Counted from the first letter of the stretch, positions 37,951 to 48,074 are shown. The stretch is 58,756 nucleotides of DNA from Candidatus Daviesbacteria bacterium RIFCSPLOWO2_01_FULL_39_23 (GCA_001776935.1 MFDN01000011.1:1-58756), one strand, 5' to 3'. The notes: generated by a model from the sequence alone, not told the origin. Made by a program: numbers and translations.

Positions 37951-38033
37951 GTCCCGATAAGCAACCTTATCGGGACGGGATAACCACAAACTAATCCGCG
38001 TTCAGCGGATATCTTAAAATCATAGTTATCCCC
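37951..38033. repeat. hairpin-rich insert after the tRNA fragment
   Basis: GTCCCGATAAG-caac-CTTATCGGGAC; GGGATAAC...ATCCGC-gttca-GCGGAT...GTTATCCC. Confidence 0.7.
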
Positions 38034-38069
38034 GGAAGAGTACATCCAAAAACGTTCGTTGTTGAAAAT

Positions 38070-38141
38070 GCCGACTTGGCTCAGTGGTAGAGCAGCTCCA
38101 TGGTAAGGAGCAGGTCGTGGGTTCGATTCCCACAGTCGGCT
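38070..38141 (+). tRNA. tRNA-Thr(GGT)
   Basis: Complete cloverleaf, anticodon loop ATGGTAA, T-arm GTGGG-TTCGATT-CCCAC. Confidence 0.95.
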
Positions 38142-38186
38142 CCGCTCTTGCAGTTTTACCCTCTGCTAATATATAATCCATTGATT

Positions 38187-38354
38187 ATGGCTAAAAAAGG
38201 AAACCGGAGTTTATTTACTTTTCAATGCTCTGTTTGTAAAAACAAAAATTACACTGCAACGAAAAACACGGTAAATATTAAAGAAAAGCTGACTTTGAAC
38301 AAATTTTGTAAACACTGTAGAAAAACCTCCGAACACAAAGAAGCCAAGCTTTAA
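38187..38354 (+). CDS. rpmG: 50S ribosomal protein bL33
   Basis: MAKKGNRSLFTFQCSVCKNKNYTATKNTVNIKEKLTLNKFCKHCRKTSEHKEAKL. Confidence 0.9.
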   Translation: MAKKGNRSLFTFQCSVCKNKNYTATKNTVNIKEKLTLNKFCKHCRKTSEHKEAKL

Positions 38355-38401
38355 ACCACCTATTTTTCTTAGGTTTTTGATATACTTATTCTTACGCATC
38401 T

Positions 38402-38472
38402 AGGGGCGTCGTTCAGTGGTAGGACCGGAGTCTCCAAAACTCCTGACGAGGGTTCGATTCCTTCCGCCCCTG
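38402..38472 (+). tRNA. tRNA-Trp(CCA)
   Basis: AGGGGCG...CGCCCCT, anticodon loop CTCCAAA, T-loop TTCGATT. Confidence 0.93.
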
Positions 38473-38525
38473 CAAAATAATCTCATAGTTTGATTTTCTC
38501 TCCCTAAGATAGTAAAATATCGAGC

Positions 38526-39290
38526 ATGGCTGAATCTAAAAAAGATCGTGATCCAAGAAATAAAGATGAATTTAGCAGTTTTAGTGAAGATCCTACCTCT
38601 AAAAAAGTGCGGGATTTTCTTAGAGATGATCCTGTTAGTCATATCGTCTTTAACGCTCTGTGGAGATTAGCGCTTTATTCAAAATTTCTGACTACTCAGG
38701 AAGGGCGTGAGGCTCTTAAAGATCCTCTAAGCAGAAGGTTTCTTTTTGATAGAGAACGAAGAATTGGATTACTCGAGAATTCCATAATAAACCCTGAGCT
38801 TTATCATCCTAATAGAGCCGGCACATCTCTTCAGATCTCTTCTGCAGCTGCGGGCAGATATGCAGGTTTCGATTTTCGTAGACCCAAGGAATTTAGACTG
38901 CAAGATCAAGTTTATAACAGACAAATATATAATGGAAGATTATATGTATTTGCTTTAGATGAAGTCAAAGGCAATCCTCAATGGCTGCATACTCCGACAA
39001 ATTTATTCGATATATTTGATCTTGCACACGCACTCTGTTTTGACTGCCCTCCGCTTGATCAAGCTATCGAACAAGGTTATTTAAGAGAAACAACTTACGG
39101 GGCAGCTTACAGAAAAACAGGACATTACGAAAAATACAGGTTGGCCCTTCTCCATAGCGGCATCAATGATAAACCTGTGTATGTAGTCACACCTAAAGGC
39201 AACGGTTTAGTAGGACTCGCTCCTGACATGGGAGAAAAGGTCAAAAAACCAAAAACTATTCCAGAATGCAAACCAGTCTTTGAAACCTAA
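38526..39290 (+). CDS. hypothetical protein
   Basis: 254-aa ORF, no recognised domain. Confidence 0.65.
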   Translation: MAESKKDRDPRNKDEFSSFSEDPTSKKVRDFLRDDPVSHIVFNALWRLALYSKFLTTQEGREALKDPLSRRFLFDRERRIGLLENSIINPELYHPNRAGTSLQISSAAAGRYAGFDFRRPKEFRLQDQVYNRQIYNGRLYVFALDEVKGNPQWLHTPTNLFDIFDLAHALCFDCPPLDQAIEQGYLRETTYGAAYRKTGHYEKYRLALLHSGINDKPVYVVTPKGNGLVGLAPDMGEKVKKPKTIPECKPVFET

Positions 39291-39300
39291 TAAGTTTGCT

Positions 39301-40017
39301 CTAAAAATTCACCTTAATTCTGGCTGATTGAACAAATATATCCTTACTTGAAGTGCTTTTTACCTGAATTGTGTAGGTCTTTTGCCCGGCCGGAAGCTTA
39401 AAAGAGCCGGAAGTTTGAACACCGAAAGCCGTACCTGTTGTATCCAGCTGAGAAGAAGATACTACGCTCCCGTCTGTAACATTATACAGCCTAATAGAGC
39501 CTGTGCCTGCTGCTTCAGTTAACCTGAAATTAGCCTCAAGCTGCATTCCGGAATAACCTGAATAATTATCTGCATTTATTGGTGCCTGGTACTCTGTGAG
39601 AGTATGCCAATCCTGATCCGCCCAGGGACCCCCGCCTGCACCCAAGGGTATATATAAAGGGTATTTAGAGGCAGTTGAGGTTGTTGGAGAGGCCTTTTCC
39701 AAAGCAGAAACCCGCACTTTTAATTCCGTCAAAGAAGCCTGCGTGTCTGCTGCAGCTGAATCAGGCGAGCTTAGGGGGGCGGCTTTTAATTTATTGATTT
39801 CTGCAACCAGCTTAAGATTTGTATCCTCGAGACTGCTAATCCGGTCTTCCAAAGAAGCCTGCGGCAGGGTTTTTGGAACTTCCATGAGAGTTTGAGAGTC
39901 AGTTTCGCTTTGTGCCTGCGGAGTGGCTAAACTTTTTTGACTTGCAGTAAACCGCCAATATCCCAAAGCTCCCAGAATCAGAACAGGTATTAAAATAAAA
40001 GGCAGAAATCTGATCAC
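39301..40017 (-). CDS. hypothetical membrane-anchored coiled-coil protein
   Basis: N-terminal TM, LEDRISSLEDTNLKLVAEINKL coiled coil. Confidence 0.65.
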   Translation of the reverse strand: MIRFLPFILIPVLILGALGYWRFTASQKSLATPQAQSETDSQTLMEVPKTLPQASLEDRISSLEDTNLKLVAEINKLKAAPLSSPDSAAADTQASLTELKVRVSALEKASPTTSTASKYPLYIPLGAGGGPWADQDWHTLTEYQAPINADNYSGYSGMQLEANFRLTEAAGTGSIRLYNVTDGSVVSSSQLDTTGTAFGVQTSGSFKLPAGQKTYTIQVKSTSSKDIFVQSARIKVNF

Positions 40018-40086
40018 AAATTAATCATATCACATACCCCTCTTAAGTTTGACTAATATCTCATAGTATGCTATACTACCCCCTTT

Positions 40087-40758
40087 ATGCTTAAATTCAA
40101 GCCATATCTAAAGCTTCTGGCCATTATGCCCTTTGCTTTTGGTTTTCTTCCCGGAACAGTCAATAATAACGATATAGCCACTCCGGCTGAAAGCAGATAT
40201 ATACTCACCCGCAAAGAGATGTCTTTAGATAACCGTTACCCGAACAGCTTTGTTAATGATGTTTTCAAAAAAAACATTCTGTTAAATCTTGCCTATGCCA
40301 GCGGTAAAGTATCCTCAGTCAAAGATATTGTTTGGGAGGAAATTACAAAACCTTTCCAGTTTGAGTTTAGCCTTGAGCCAAGTAAAACTTTCGCATTCCA
40401 CCAGGATGTTGCCGAAAAATACCGGGAAAGCCTGGTTAAAACCACCAACGCTCATTTTAATGCTCTTGAGGGCTTTAAAACTGACGGGTATTTATTCGGA
40501 GATGGTGTTTGTCATTTAGCTTCTTTAATTAATCAGGCTGCGCAGGAAGCAGGACTTACTGTGGAAGCACCGGTAAACCATGATTTTGCACAAATCCCTG
40601 ATATCCCTAAAAACTATGGCGTTTCCATTTATTATACTCCCGGAGCATCAGGATCCAACAGCCGCCAAAACCTTTATATCACAAACAACAAAGGTAACCC
40701 CGTAACTTTCAAGTTTGCATACTTAAACAATAAGGTGAGCGTTGAAATAGTGCAGTAA
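40087..40758 (+). CDS. VanW-like secreted protein
   Basis: FGDGVCHLASLINQAAQEAGLTVEAPVNH resembles the VanW G-x-G-x-C-Q-x-S motif. Confidence 0.65.
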   Translation: MLKFKPYLKLLAIMPFAFGFLPGTVNNNDIATPAESRYILTRKEMSLDNRYPNSFVNDVFKKNILLNLAYASGKVSSVKDIVWEEITKPFQFEFSLEPSKTFAFHQDVAEKYRESLVKTTNAHFNALEGFKTDGYLFGDGVCHLASLINQAAQEAGLTVEAPVNHDFAQIPDIPKNYGVSIYYTPGASGSNSRQNLYITNNKGNPVTFKFAYLNNKVSVEIVQ

Positions 40759-40777
40759 GAAGCCTTAATATGTATAC

Positions 40778-42094
40778 ATGCCGCAAAGCCTGCATGATGA
40801 ACACCACGATCACCAAACCTTAAAATTTCCGGATGGATTTTTATGGGGATCAGCTACCTCTGCCCATCAGGTTGAAGGCAATAACAAAAATAACGACTGG
40901 TGGGAGTGGGAACAAAATCATCAGCCTCCCCATTTACGCTCAGGGCAGGCCTGTGATCAATACAACCGATACGCTGAAGATTTTGATTTGATAAAAAATT
41001 TAAACCACAATGCCCACAGACTTTCTATTGAATGGTCGCGGATAGAACCTAAAGAAGGCGAATTTGATCCTTTAGAAATCGAACATTATAAAAAAGTCTT
41101 AAAAGCCTTAAAAGACAGAGGGATTACTGTCATGCTTACTCTTTGGCATGTCACTTTACCCAAATGGGTGGCTGACCGCGGAGGGTGGGAAAACGGAAAA
41201 ACTCCCGCGTATTTTGAGCGCTTTATCAGAAAAATTGTTCCGGAAATCGGCGAATATGTTGATTTATGGATCACCTTAAATGAGCCGGGGGTTTATATTT
41301 ACGAAACATACATAGCAAGAGTCTGGCCACATTCCAAAAAGAGCTGGTTTGGGCAAGTCAAGACATTCCTGAACTTAACATCTGCCCACAAAAGAGTCTA
41401 TAAATATTTGCATTCTTTATTTCCTGCAGGAAAACCTGTTGGCATTGCCAATAATATTTTGTCATTTGAGTCGTATCATAAACATTCAATTAAAGAACAA
41501 CTGGCGGTTTTTTTTAGCGATCTTTTTTCAAACCATTTATTCTACTTTGCAACCCGCGGCACGCACGATTTTTTGGGGATTAACTATTATTTTCATATCC
41601 GTATTAAAGGTGACGGTCTTATCCCTCACGCGCAAGGCGTCATACAACAGCTTCACGATGCTTCTGATTTAGGATGGGAACTGTTTCCGGAAGGAATTTT
41701 TGAAGTGCTGACTGATTTTGCGGATGGCCTACCCATTTATATCACCGAATGCGGAATTGCCTCCACAAACGATGACAGAAGAAATCGCTTTTTAATCGCC
41801 TATCTTCAGGAAGTTGCACGGGCGATCAAATCCGGCGTCAATGTCAGGGGATTTTTTTACTGGTCTTTGATTGATAATTTCGAATGGCACATGGGCTTTG
41901 AATTCCGATTCGGCCTCATAGAAATTAAATCTCAAACGCTTGAGCGCCGAATCAGACCCTCTGCTCTTGTGTATACTGATATCATTCAGCATAATGGCAT
42001 TCCCCACTCGCTTCTTAGATTTATCGGGCATACAGTACAGGCAGGAGAAGTCCTGGAGAAAAGGTATAAAGAAATAGAAAAGGAGATAAAATAG
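40778..42094 (+). CDS. glycoside hydrolase family 1 protein
   Basis: FPDGFLWGSATSAHQVEGNNKNNDWWEWE, WITLNEPGVY, YITECGIAS. Confidence 0.95.
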   Translation: MPQSLHDEHHDHQTLKFPDGFLWGSATSAHQVEGNNKNNDWWEWEQNHQPPHLRSGQACDQYNRYAEDFDLIKNLNHNAHRLSIEWSRIEPKEGEFDPLEIEHYKKVLKALKDRGITVMLTLWHVTLPKWVADRGGWENGKTPAYFERFIRKIVPEIGEYVDLWITLNEPGVYIYETYIARVWPHSKKSWFGQVKTFLNLTSAHKRVYKYLHSLFPAGKPVGIANNILSFESYHKHSIKEQLAVFFSDLFSNHLFYFATRGTHDFLGINYYFHIRIKGDGLIPHAQGVIQQLHDASDLGWELFPEGIFEVLTDFADGLPIYITECGIASTNDDRRNRFLIAYLQEVARAIKSGVNVRGFFYWSLIDNFEWHMGFEFRFGLIEIKSQTLERRIRPSALVYTDIIQHNGIPHSLLRFIGHTVQAGEVLEKRYKEIEKEIK

Positions 42095-42099
42095 CTGCT

Positions 42100-42999
42100 A
42101 TGAATCATTTAGCTTTTACCCTAGCCGCTTATTTTTTCAATGCCCTCTCCATTTTAGCCAATAAATTTTTACTTAAAAGCACGATCCCAAACCCTTTAAT
42201 TTATACTTTTTATATCAGCTTTATTTCGTTAATTGCACTCTTTGCCCTGCCTTTTACAAAAATCCCATCCCTTGAAGTGTTTATACTGGCATCTTTATCC
42301 ACCCTTCTTTGGACCTTTGGAGCATATTTTATGTTTAAAGCTTTAAAAGCAGGTCAGGTTTCAAGAGTGATTCCAATAATCGGCACCATTGTTCCTATGA
42401 TTTTATTGACCTTTGCCTCCGGCACCAACGCTTTAACCAACACACAAACAGCTGCTATTGCGATCCTGATTGCAGGGGTGTTTTTTTTAACCTCATCAAA
42501 TTGGAAGGGCAAAATAATAAAGCGCGAAATCACATTTGAATTTTTGGCAGCAGCCGGTTTTGCATCTTCTTATATTATTTTAAGGCAAGCGTATCAAAGT
42601 CTGGACTTTTTATCTGTGCTGGCCTGGTCAAGACTGATACTTCTTCCCTTTTGCCTTTTCGTAATTGCCATTCCTTCATTAAGAACTAAAATTATCACCT
42701 CTCATGGCTTAAAAATTGATTTTTTCTCTCAGATTGGCTTTATTTTTTTGGGAGGGCAAGCAGCAGGCATATTCTCAGAACTTTTAATCCGCTACTCCAT
42801 AACTCTAGCAAACCCGGCTTTAGTGAATTCTTTGCAGGGCACCCAGTATATAATACTATTTGTTTTCGGCATAATTTTATCCAAGAAATACCCTGATATT
42901 TTTAAAGAAAAGTATACTTTTGCAGTTTTAATCTCCAAGCTGATAGGCATAATTTTGATCGGAACAGGGCTTTTCCTGCTTGCGTTCTCCCGTATTTAA
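42100..42999 (+). CDS. EamA/DMT-family transporter
   Basis: 10-TM pattern, duplicated EamA-like halves. Confidence 0.8.
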   Translation: MNHLAFTLAAYFFNALSILANKFLLKSTIPNPLIYTFYISFISLIALFALPFTKIPSLEVFILASLSTLLWTFGAYFMFKALKAGQVSRVIPIIGTIVPMILLTFASGTNALTNTQTAAIAILIAGVFFLTSSNWKGKIIKREITFEFLAAAGFASSYIILRQAYQSLDFLSVLAWSRLILLPFCLFVIAIPSLRTKIITSHGLKIDFFSQIGFIFLGGQAAGIFSELLIRYSITLANPALVNSLQGTQYIILFVFGIILSKKYPDIFKEKYTFAVLISKLIGIILIGTGLFLLAFSRI

Positions 43000-45340
43000 A
43001 ACTCCCTCTTGTAGCCCTGTGAAAAATCTTTTAGAATGCGGCTACGATACTTTTTCTGTCCAAGAAGCTAAAAAGCTTATGCCCAAAGGACAAAACAAAA
43101 AAGCCAGCCTAAAATCTTCTTACTCTTCAACAGTTCTCCTTTTGGTTAAATTTATATTAATTACAATAGGCAAAGTCCCGCTTTTAGCTATTAGCTATTC
43201 GCTATTAGCTATTCGCAGGATCCTGAGTGCTAAATTTCCAACCAATCGCTTATCACATATCACTTATCACTTCTTACAAAGAAACCGTACCCGCGGCCGG
43301 CCAAAAAAAATGCGCATCAGCAGGAAAACCAAAGCCGTAATCGGCCTGTCTTTATTACTGACCTTTTTTCTAACCTACACTTTCTTTCTGTTAACAGCAG
43401 CATATGAACTTCCCACCCCTACAAGACTTGTTTCTTCCCGCCATCCCTTAACAACGGAATTTTACGATAGAAACGGCAAACTGCTTTACAGGCTCTACGA
43501 CGGATCCAATCGCAGCCTGGTACAGCTTTCAGAAGTCCCCCAGAATTTAATCAATGCCACTATTGCTGTTGAGGATCAAAATTTCTACCGACATCCGGGA
43601 ATAGATCCTTTGGCAATCGGCCGCGCAATTTACAATAACTTCACAAAAAACACTAAAGAAGGCGCTTCAACAATCACGCAACAGCTTATTAAAAACTCCC
43701 TTCTAACTCCGGAAAGAACCTACAGCCGCAAAACGAAAGAAATAATCCTGGCGCTGTGGGCAGATTTTATCTATCCAAAAGAGAAAATTCTGCAAATGTA
43801 TTTTAACGAGGCTCCTTACGGCGGATCTTTGTTGGGGGTAGCGGCAGCTGCACAAACTTATTTTGGCAAATCTCCTGCTGAACTGAATTTGGCAGAGAGC
43901 GCTTACCTGGCCGGACTTCCTGTTTCCCCCACCCAGTTTTCGCCGTACGGCGAAAATCCCCAGCTTGGGAAGCTTAGGCAAAAGGATGTTTTGGAAAAAA
44001 TGATGAAACTGGGATTTATCACTAAAGCTGTTGCCCAGGAGGCCTATGCTTGGGACCTAAAAATTAAGCCTCTTGTTTCTGAAATCCGCGCCCCGCATTT
44101 TGTTATGTACGCAAGAAATTTACTCGCGCAAAAATACGGCGAAAGAATTGTATCTCAGGGCGGCTTAAAAGTCTACACAACTGTAGATTTACCTCTGCAG
44201 GAAAGGATTGAAGAAATTGTTAAAGAAGAGGTGGAAAAAATTGCCTCTTTAAACGTTCAAAACGGTGCGGCAATAGTTACGGATAAAAACGGCCAGATAC
44301 TTGCGATGTCCGGTTCAAAAGATTATCGCGCCCAAGGCTTTGGCAACTATAACGTAACGATTGCCCTGCGTCAGCCCGGATCGGCCATTAAAGTTGTCAC
44401 CTATGCCACCGCCTTCAAAAAAGGTTTCTCCCCGGCAAATACGGTTTTAGATACGCCTGTATCTTTTGGCGACGGAGCAGGCACTTACTCTCCTGTCAAC
44501 TACGATGGCAGATTTCACGGACCGGTTTCTGTCCGAACCGCGCTGGCCGCCTCCTACAACATACCTGCAGTAAGACTTGCAGCCACTTTGGGGGTGGATG
44601 AAATTATAAAAACTGCAAAAGATATGGGCATAAGCACATTCAACCAGCGCGAAAAGTACGGGTTATCCTTAACTCTGGGGGCGGCTGAAGTTAAGATGAT
44701 CGATATGATCTCTGTATACGGCACTTTGGCAAATCTTGGGGTAAAAATGTATCCAACACCTTTTTTAAAAGTGGTTGACTCAAACGGAAACATCCTGGAA
44801 GAATTCCGCCAGGAGGGCACACAGGTCTTAGACAAAGAAATCGCCTACCTTTTGACCGATATATTAAAAGATAATAAAGCCCGCACCCCTGCCTTTGGAC
44901 CAAATTCACTTCTTAATATACCGGGCTTTGAAGTAGCTGTTAAAACAGGCACCGCTGATTGGAAAACAGATAATTCGATATACGGTTACACTCCAAAATA
45001 TGTAGCGGGCGCCTGGGTGGGCAATCCGGATAATTCTCCTATGAAGCCTGCTTTAACCTCCGGAGTCACCGGAGCGGCGCCTATTTGGAATAAGATTATG
45101 CATTTGCTTTTGGACAACACAAAACCTTTGGCTTTTGAAAGGCCGACGGGAATTTCAGAAGCAACCATTGACGGAAGAAAGGATTTAACTATTACCGGCG
45201 TAATCCCCAAATCTTTAGTCAGAGTAAGAAAAAATGAAGACAAAATGGTTTTTTCCGATACCTTTTCCTCTTATGCCGCCCCTTCCAGCCAGCCTGATTT
45301 TCCAGACAGCCAGGCCACCCTGCCCCAACCCAATCTTTAG
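42980..45340 (+). CDS. class A penicillin-binding protein (PBP1A-type); start uncertain
   Basis: AVEDQNFYRHPGIDPLAIGRA, EGASTITQQLIKN, QPGSAIKVVTYA, KTGTADWK. Confidence 0.94.
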   Translation: MRSPVFKTPSCSPVKNLLECGYDTFSVQEAKKLMPKGQNKKASLKSSYSSTVLLLVKFILITIGKVPLLAISYSLLAIRRILSAKFPTNRLSHITYHFLQRNRTRGRPKKMRISRKTKAVIGLSLLLTFFLTYTFFLLTAAYELPTPTRLVSSRHPLTTEFYDRNGKLLYRLYDGSNRSLVQLSEVPQNLINATIAVEDQNFYRHPGIDPLAIGRAIYNNFTKNTKEGASTITQQLIKNSLLTPERTYSRKTKEIILALWADFIYPKEKILQMYFNEAPYGGSLLGVAAAAQTYFGKSPAELNLAESAYLAGLPVSPTQFSPYGENPQLGKLRQKDVLEKMMKLGFITKAVAQEAYAWDLKIKPLVSEIRAPHFVMYARNLLAQKYGERIVSQGGLKVYTTVDLPLQERIEEIVKEEVEKIASLNVQNGAAIVTDKNGQILAMSGSKDYRAQGFGNYNVTIALRQPGSAIKVVTYATAFKKGFSPANTVLDTPVSFGDGAGTYSPVNYDGRFHGPVSVRTALAASYNIPAVRLAATLGVDEIIKTAKDMGISTFNQREKYGLSLTLGAAEVKMIDMISVYGTLANLGVKMYPTPFLKVVDSNGNILEEFRQEGTQVLDKEIAYLLTDILKDNKARTPAFGPNSLLNIPGFEVAVKTGTADWKTDNSIYGYTPKYVAGAWVGNPDNSPMKPALTSGVTGAAPIWNKIMHLLLDNTKPLAFERPTGISEATIDGRKDLTITGVIPKSLVRVRKNEDKMVFSDTFSSYAAPSSQPDFPDSQATLPQPNL

Positions 45341-46395
45341 ACCATGCGATAACGAATACTTCGGGCCAACCCCATTCTTTCGATTTTCTTTAGCTTAAGA
45401 AGCTTTGAAAGGGTCTGGCGGACTGTGGCATAAGCTACATGGGTTTTTTTGGCTATTTCCAAAGGTGCAGCCTCATCAACTTCCTGCAGGTATTGCCACA
45501 CCAGTAGCTGTTTCTTAGACAAAATATCCTCTATATTTTCCTGTAACATCAAACTAATAGCTTCTTTAGATTGAGCCAAAATAATATCCAGGAAAAATTC
45601 GAGCCAGGACACAATATTTCCCGTTCCATTTTTAAAGGTTTTTTGGCTTTTTCTTAGAGCCAGATAATATTCGCCTTTTTTATCTTCAATTAATTTCTCA
45701 TGGGAAACATAAGGCATATACAAATAGCCTGCCTGAAGAAGCATTAAATTAGTTAGAATCCTGGACAATCTGCCATTGCCGTCTTTAAAAGGGTGGATAT
45801 TTAAAAATTCCACCAAAAAATTACCTGTAATAAGCAAAGAGTGGGTTTTTTTGTTTTCCAAAGCATCTTTGGTCCATTCAGAGAGTTCCAGCATCTGTTT
45901 AGGAGTTAAATAGGCAGGGGTTGTATCAAAGATTACCCCAATTCTCCTGCCGGAAACATCAACCATCTCCACTTTGTTATCGGTACTTTTGTATTTACCT
46001 CTATGGTCCTGATCTTTTTGTACATACTTTAAAAGCTCCTGATGCAAATGTTTTATGGAATTTTCGGAAAACCTGATATGTTCCCAGCTGTCAAAAATTA
46101 TCTGCAGGAGTTCGAAATACCCTTTAACGTCCTGTTTTTCTCTATCGGCAAATTTTTGCATGACAATACCCCTCATCAAACCCTCCACCTCTTCATCGGT
46201 AAGCCTGGCGCCTTCAATTCTGGTGGAAGCGCCTGTGGAAGTTATTAATACTGATCTTTTAAGCCTGCCTAAAAGCTGTGGATTTAATTTGGCTCCGGCT
46301 GCAAAACGGCCCTTTAACTCGTCAATCTCAGCAATCTTAAGGTAAATATGCCCGGGCAGTTGCGCTATTCTTTTATCGAATTTATTTATTGCCAT
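45337..46395 (-). CDS. Fic family protein
   Basis: FLNIHPFKDGNGRLSRIL matches HPFxxGNGRxxR. Confidence 0.95.
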   Translation of the reverse strand: MAINKFDKRIAQLPGHIYLKIAEIDELKGRFAAGAKLNPQLLGRLKRSVLITSTGASTRIEGARLTDEEVEGLMRGIVMQKFADREKQDVKGYFELLQIIFDSWEHIRFSENSIKHLHQELLKYVQKDQDHRGKYKSTDNKVEMVDVSGRRIGVIFDTTPAYLTPKQMLELSEWTKDALENKKTHSLLITGNFLVEFLNIHPFKDGNGRLSRILTNLMLLQAGYLYMPYVSHEKLIEDKKGEYYLALRKSQKTFKNGTGNIVSWLEFFLDIILAQSKEAISLMLQENIEDILSKKQLLVWQYLQEVDEAAPLEIAKKTHVAYATVRQTLSKLLKLKKIERMGLARSIRYRMV

Positions 46396-46459
46396 AATTT
46401 GTGATAATTTAACTATAACGGATTATAGCGGATTATAGCGGATTTAACAAGTGGCAGGA

Positions 46460-46612
46460 TTACAATTTACCTTTTGCTGCTTTCATGCGTCTTAACATCT
46501 CCAGTCCAAGCTCAACATCTTTTAAATCTTCTTCATCTTCTCGTCTCCTGGTTGTTTCCTGTAAAGCCCGTAAAGAATCCTTGATTGGCACTTCTGCCCG
46601 AGGCTCACCCAT
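46460..46612 (-). CDS. 50-aa small protein, possible antitoxin (not in track)
   Basis: MGEPRAEVPIKDSLRALQETTRRREDEEDLKDVELGLEMLRRMKAAKGKL*. Confidence 0.4.
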   Translation of the reverse strand: MGEPRAEVPIKDSLRALQETTRRREDEEDLKDVELGLEMLRRMKAAKGKL

Positions 46613-46629
46613 ATCTTTATTGTAGCACT

Positions 46630-47058
46630 TTAGGCTTGAAGAAGATCTTTCGGGGTTTTAAAACCCTTGTTTTGATAAAAGGTATCAAAGCTTAAAATGT
46701 AATCTGCTTTGTGTTGTCTGGCCAGAGCGACAATCAGACAATCAAAAGGAGTATTATGTCTGGAAGCTTTAGGATCAAAATAGTTAGTTGAATCCATAAA
46801 TTCTTCCTGAGATACTCCTATAACCAATAAATCAGGGTCTTTATATTGTTGTAATAGATCATTAGCTAGATGAGGATTACTATAACGCCTTTGAATTGCA
46901 GTGGCAGCTTCAACCAAAGCAGAGACAGGAAACAGGACTTTTGCCTCATTACTGATTAGCTTTTGAGTAATTTTTAAGGCAGACACGTGATTAAGATCAT
47001 TTTCCATTATCTGAGAAATTAAGAAATCAGCATCGCAGATATAGATCTGATTAGTCAT
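46630..47058 (-). CDS. PIN-domain (VapC-like) toxin
   Basis: YICDADFLISQIMENDLNH...NTPFDCLIVALARQHKADYILSFDTFYQNKGF. Confidence 0.88.
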   Translation of the reverse strand: MTNQIYICDADFLISQIMENDLNHVSALKITQKLISNEAKVLFPVSALVEAATAIQRRYSNPHLANDLLQQYKDPDLLVIGVSQEEFMDSTNYFDPKASRHNTPFDCLIVALARQHKADYILSFDTFYQNKGFKTPKDLLQA

Positions 47059-47327
47059 TTTTTGTTATCCCACTCCTGCCACATCTTATCTATCTCTGTT
47101 AAGGCACTGGTCCGGGGTAGTTTACCAGTCTGATATTTTTTACCCAACTGGACCAACTTAAGTAGAGACTCCGCAGAAAGCGCCTTTTGAGAGCTGCCAG
47201 TTCCCAATCCTGCCTCAAGCGCAGTCCTGATTACCTCAGCCTGGCTAGTACCTTCACTTTTAGCGATCTTTTTTATCTTATCTTTTATATACGGCGATAG
47301 ATACATCATAGTCTTTTGCATTTGCAT
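47055..47327 (-). CDS. ribbon-helix-helix antitoxin
   Basis: KTMMYLSPYIKDKIKKIAKSEGTSQAEVIRTALEAGL. Confidence 0.85.
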   Translation of the reverse strand: MQMQKTMMYLSPYIKDKIKKIAKSEGTSQAEVIRTALEAGLGTGSSQKALSAESLLKLVQLGKKYQTGKLPRTSALTEIDKMWQEWDNKK

Positions 47328-47423
47328 GGTAGTGTAATTATAACACTAATGCTATATATGTCAACTATATATAGCACTACACCATCCCCCAGCTCAATCG
47401 ATAAATACTGCTATAATCAATTT

Positions 47424-48074
47424 ATGTCCGAAATAAGAAACGAATCATCTTTAGTTCGTATTCTAAAGACTGTAAAAATAAGGTTGTTTCGCCAACAACT
47501 TGCAGGCAGTCTTACAGAACAAAATTACAACGGTCCCAAAATTGAAACTGATCCTGTGAAACTGGAAGATTTTATTGGTCAAGGACTTAACCTTATTAAA
47601 CATAGGCAATATAAAGCAGCTTCAAATTATTTTAGAAACGAAGAAATGGCAAGATCTCTTGGCGTAGCATATGACCCGACTCCTTTAACATTTGAACCAG
47701 AGGATTTATCTCCTGAAGAACAATTAACTAAACTTATTAATGATATTGCCAACTATTCTCACGAGGAACCTATTACAATAGGAAATTTCAGTCCTCACGC
47801 CCTTCCTGCCCGGTTACTAAACAGTCCAGGTTTTCAATCTATAATGAGCAGAATTGACCCTAATATTGCCTTAATAGGAGCTGAGGAATGGACTCACACT
47901 CTTCAAAATACAGTAAAGAAACCCTTAGCAGGGTATGAAAATGAGGAAATTGATGTTGCAGCCTATTTTCACAAAAAGGACGTACCTCTTACCCCTGAAT
48001 TTTCGGGCCGTTATCAACGCGGCCGATATTTATCCAATCCAGGCAATACCACACAAAATGCAAATGGAATGTAA
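47424..48074 (+). CDS. hypothetical protein (track ORF begins 47316; start MSEIRNE preferred)
   Basis: ORF outside the TA promoter region. Confidence 0.6.
   Translation: MSEIRNESSLVRILKTVKIRLFRQQLAGSLTEQNYNGPKIETDPVKLEDFIGQGLNLIKHRQYKAASNYFRNEEMARSLGVAYDPTPLTFEPEDLSPEEQLTKLINDIANYSHEEPITIGNFSPHALPARLLNSPGFQSIMSRIDPNIALIGAEEWTHTLQNTVKKPLAGYENEEIDVAAYFHKKDVPLTPEFSGRYQRGRYLSNPGNTTQNANGM

Noticed and set aside
43290-43315. AT-hook-like RTRGRPKK in the PBP1A N-terminus
   Set aside because: Basic residues just before a TM helix fit a membrane topology signal.
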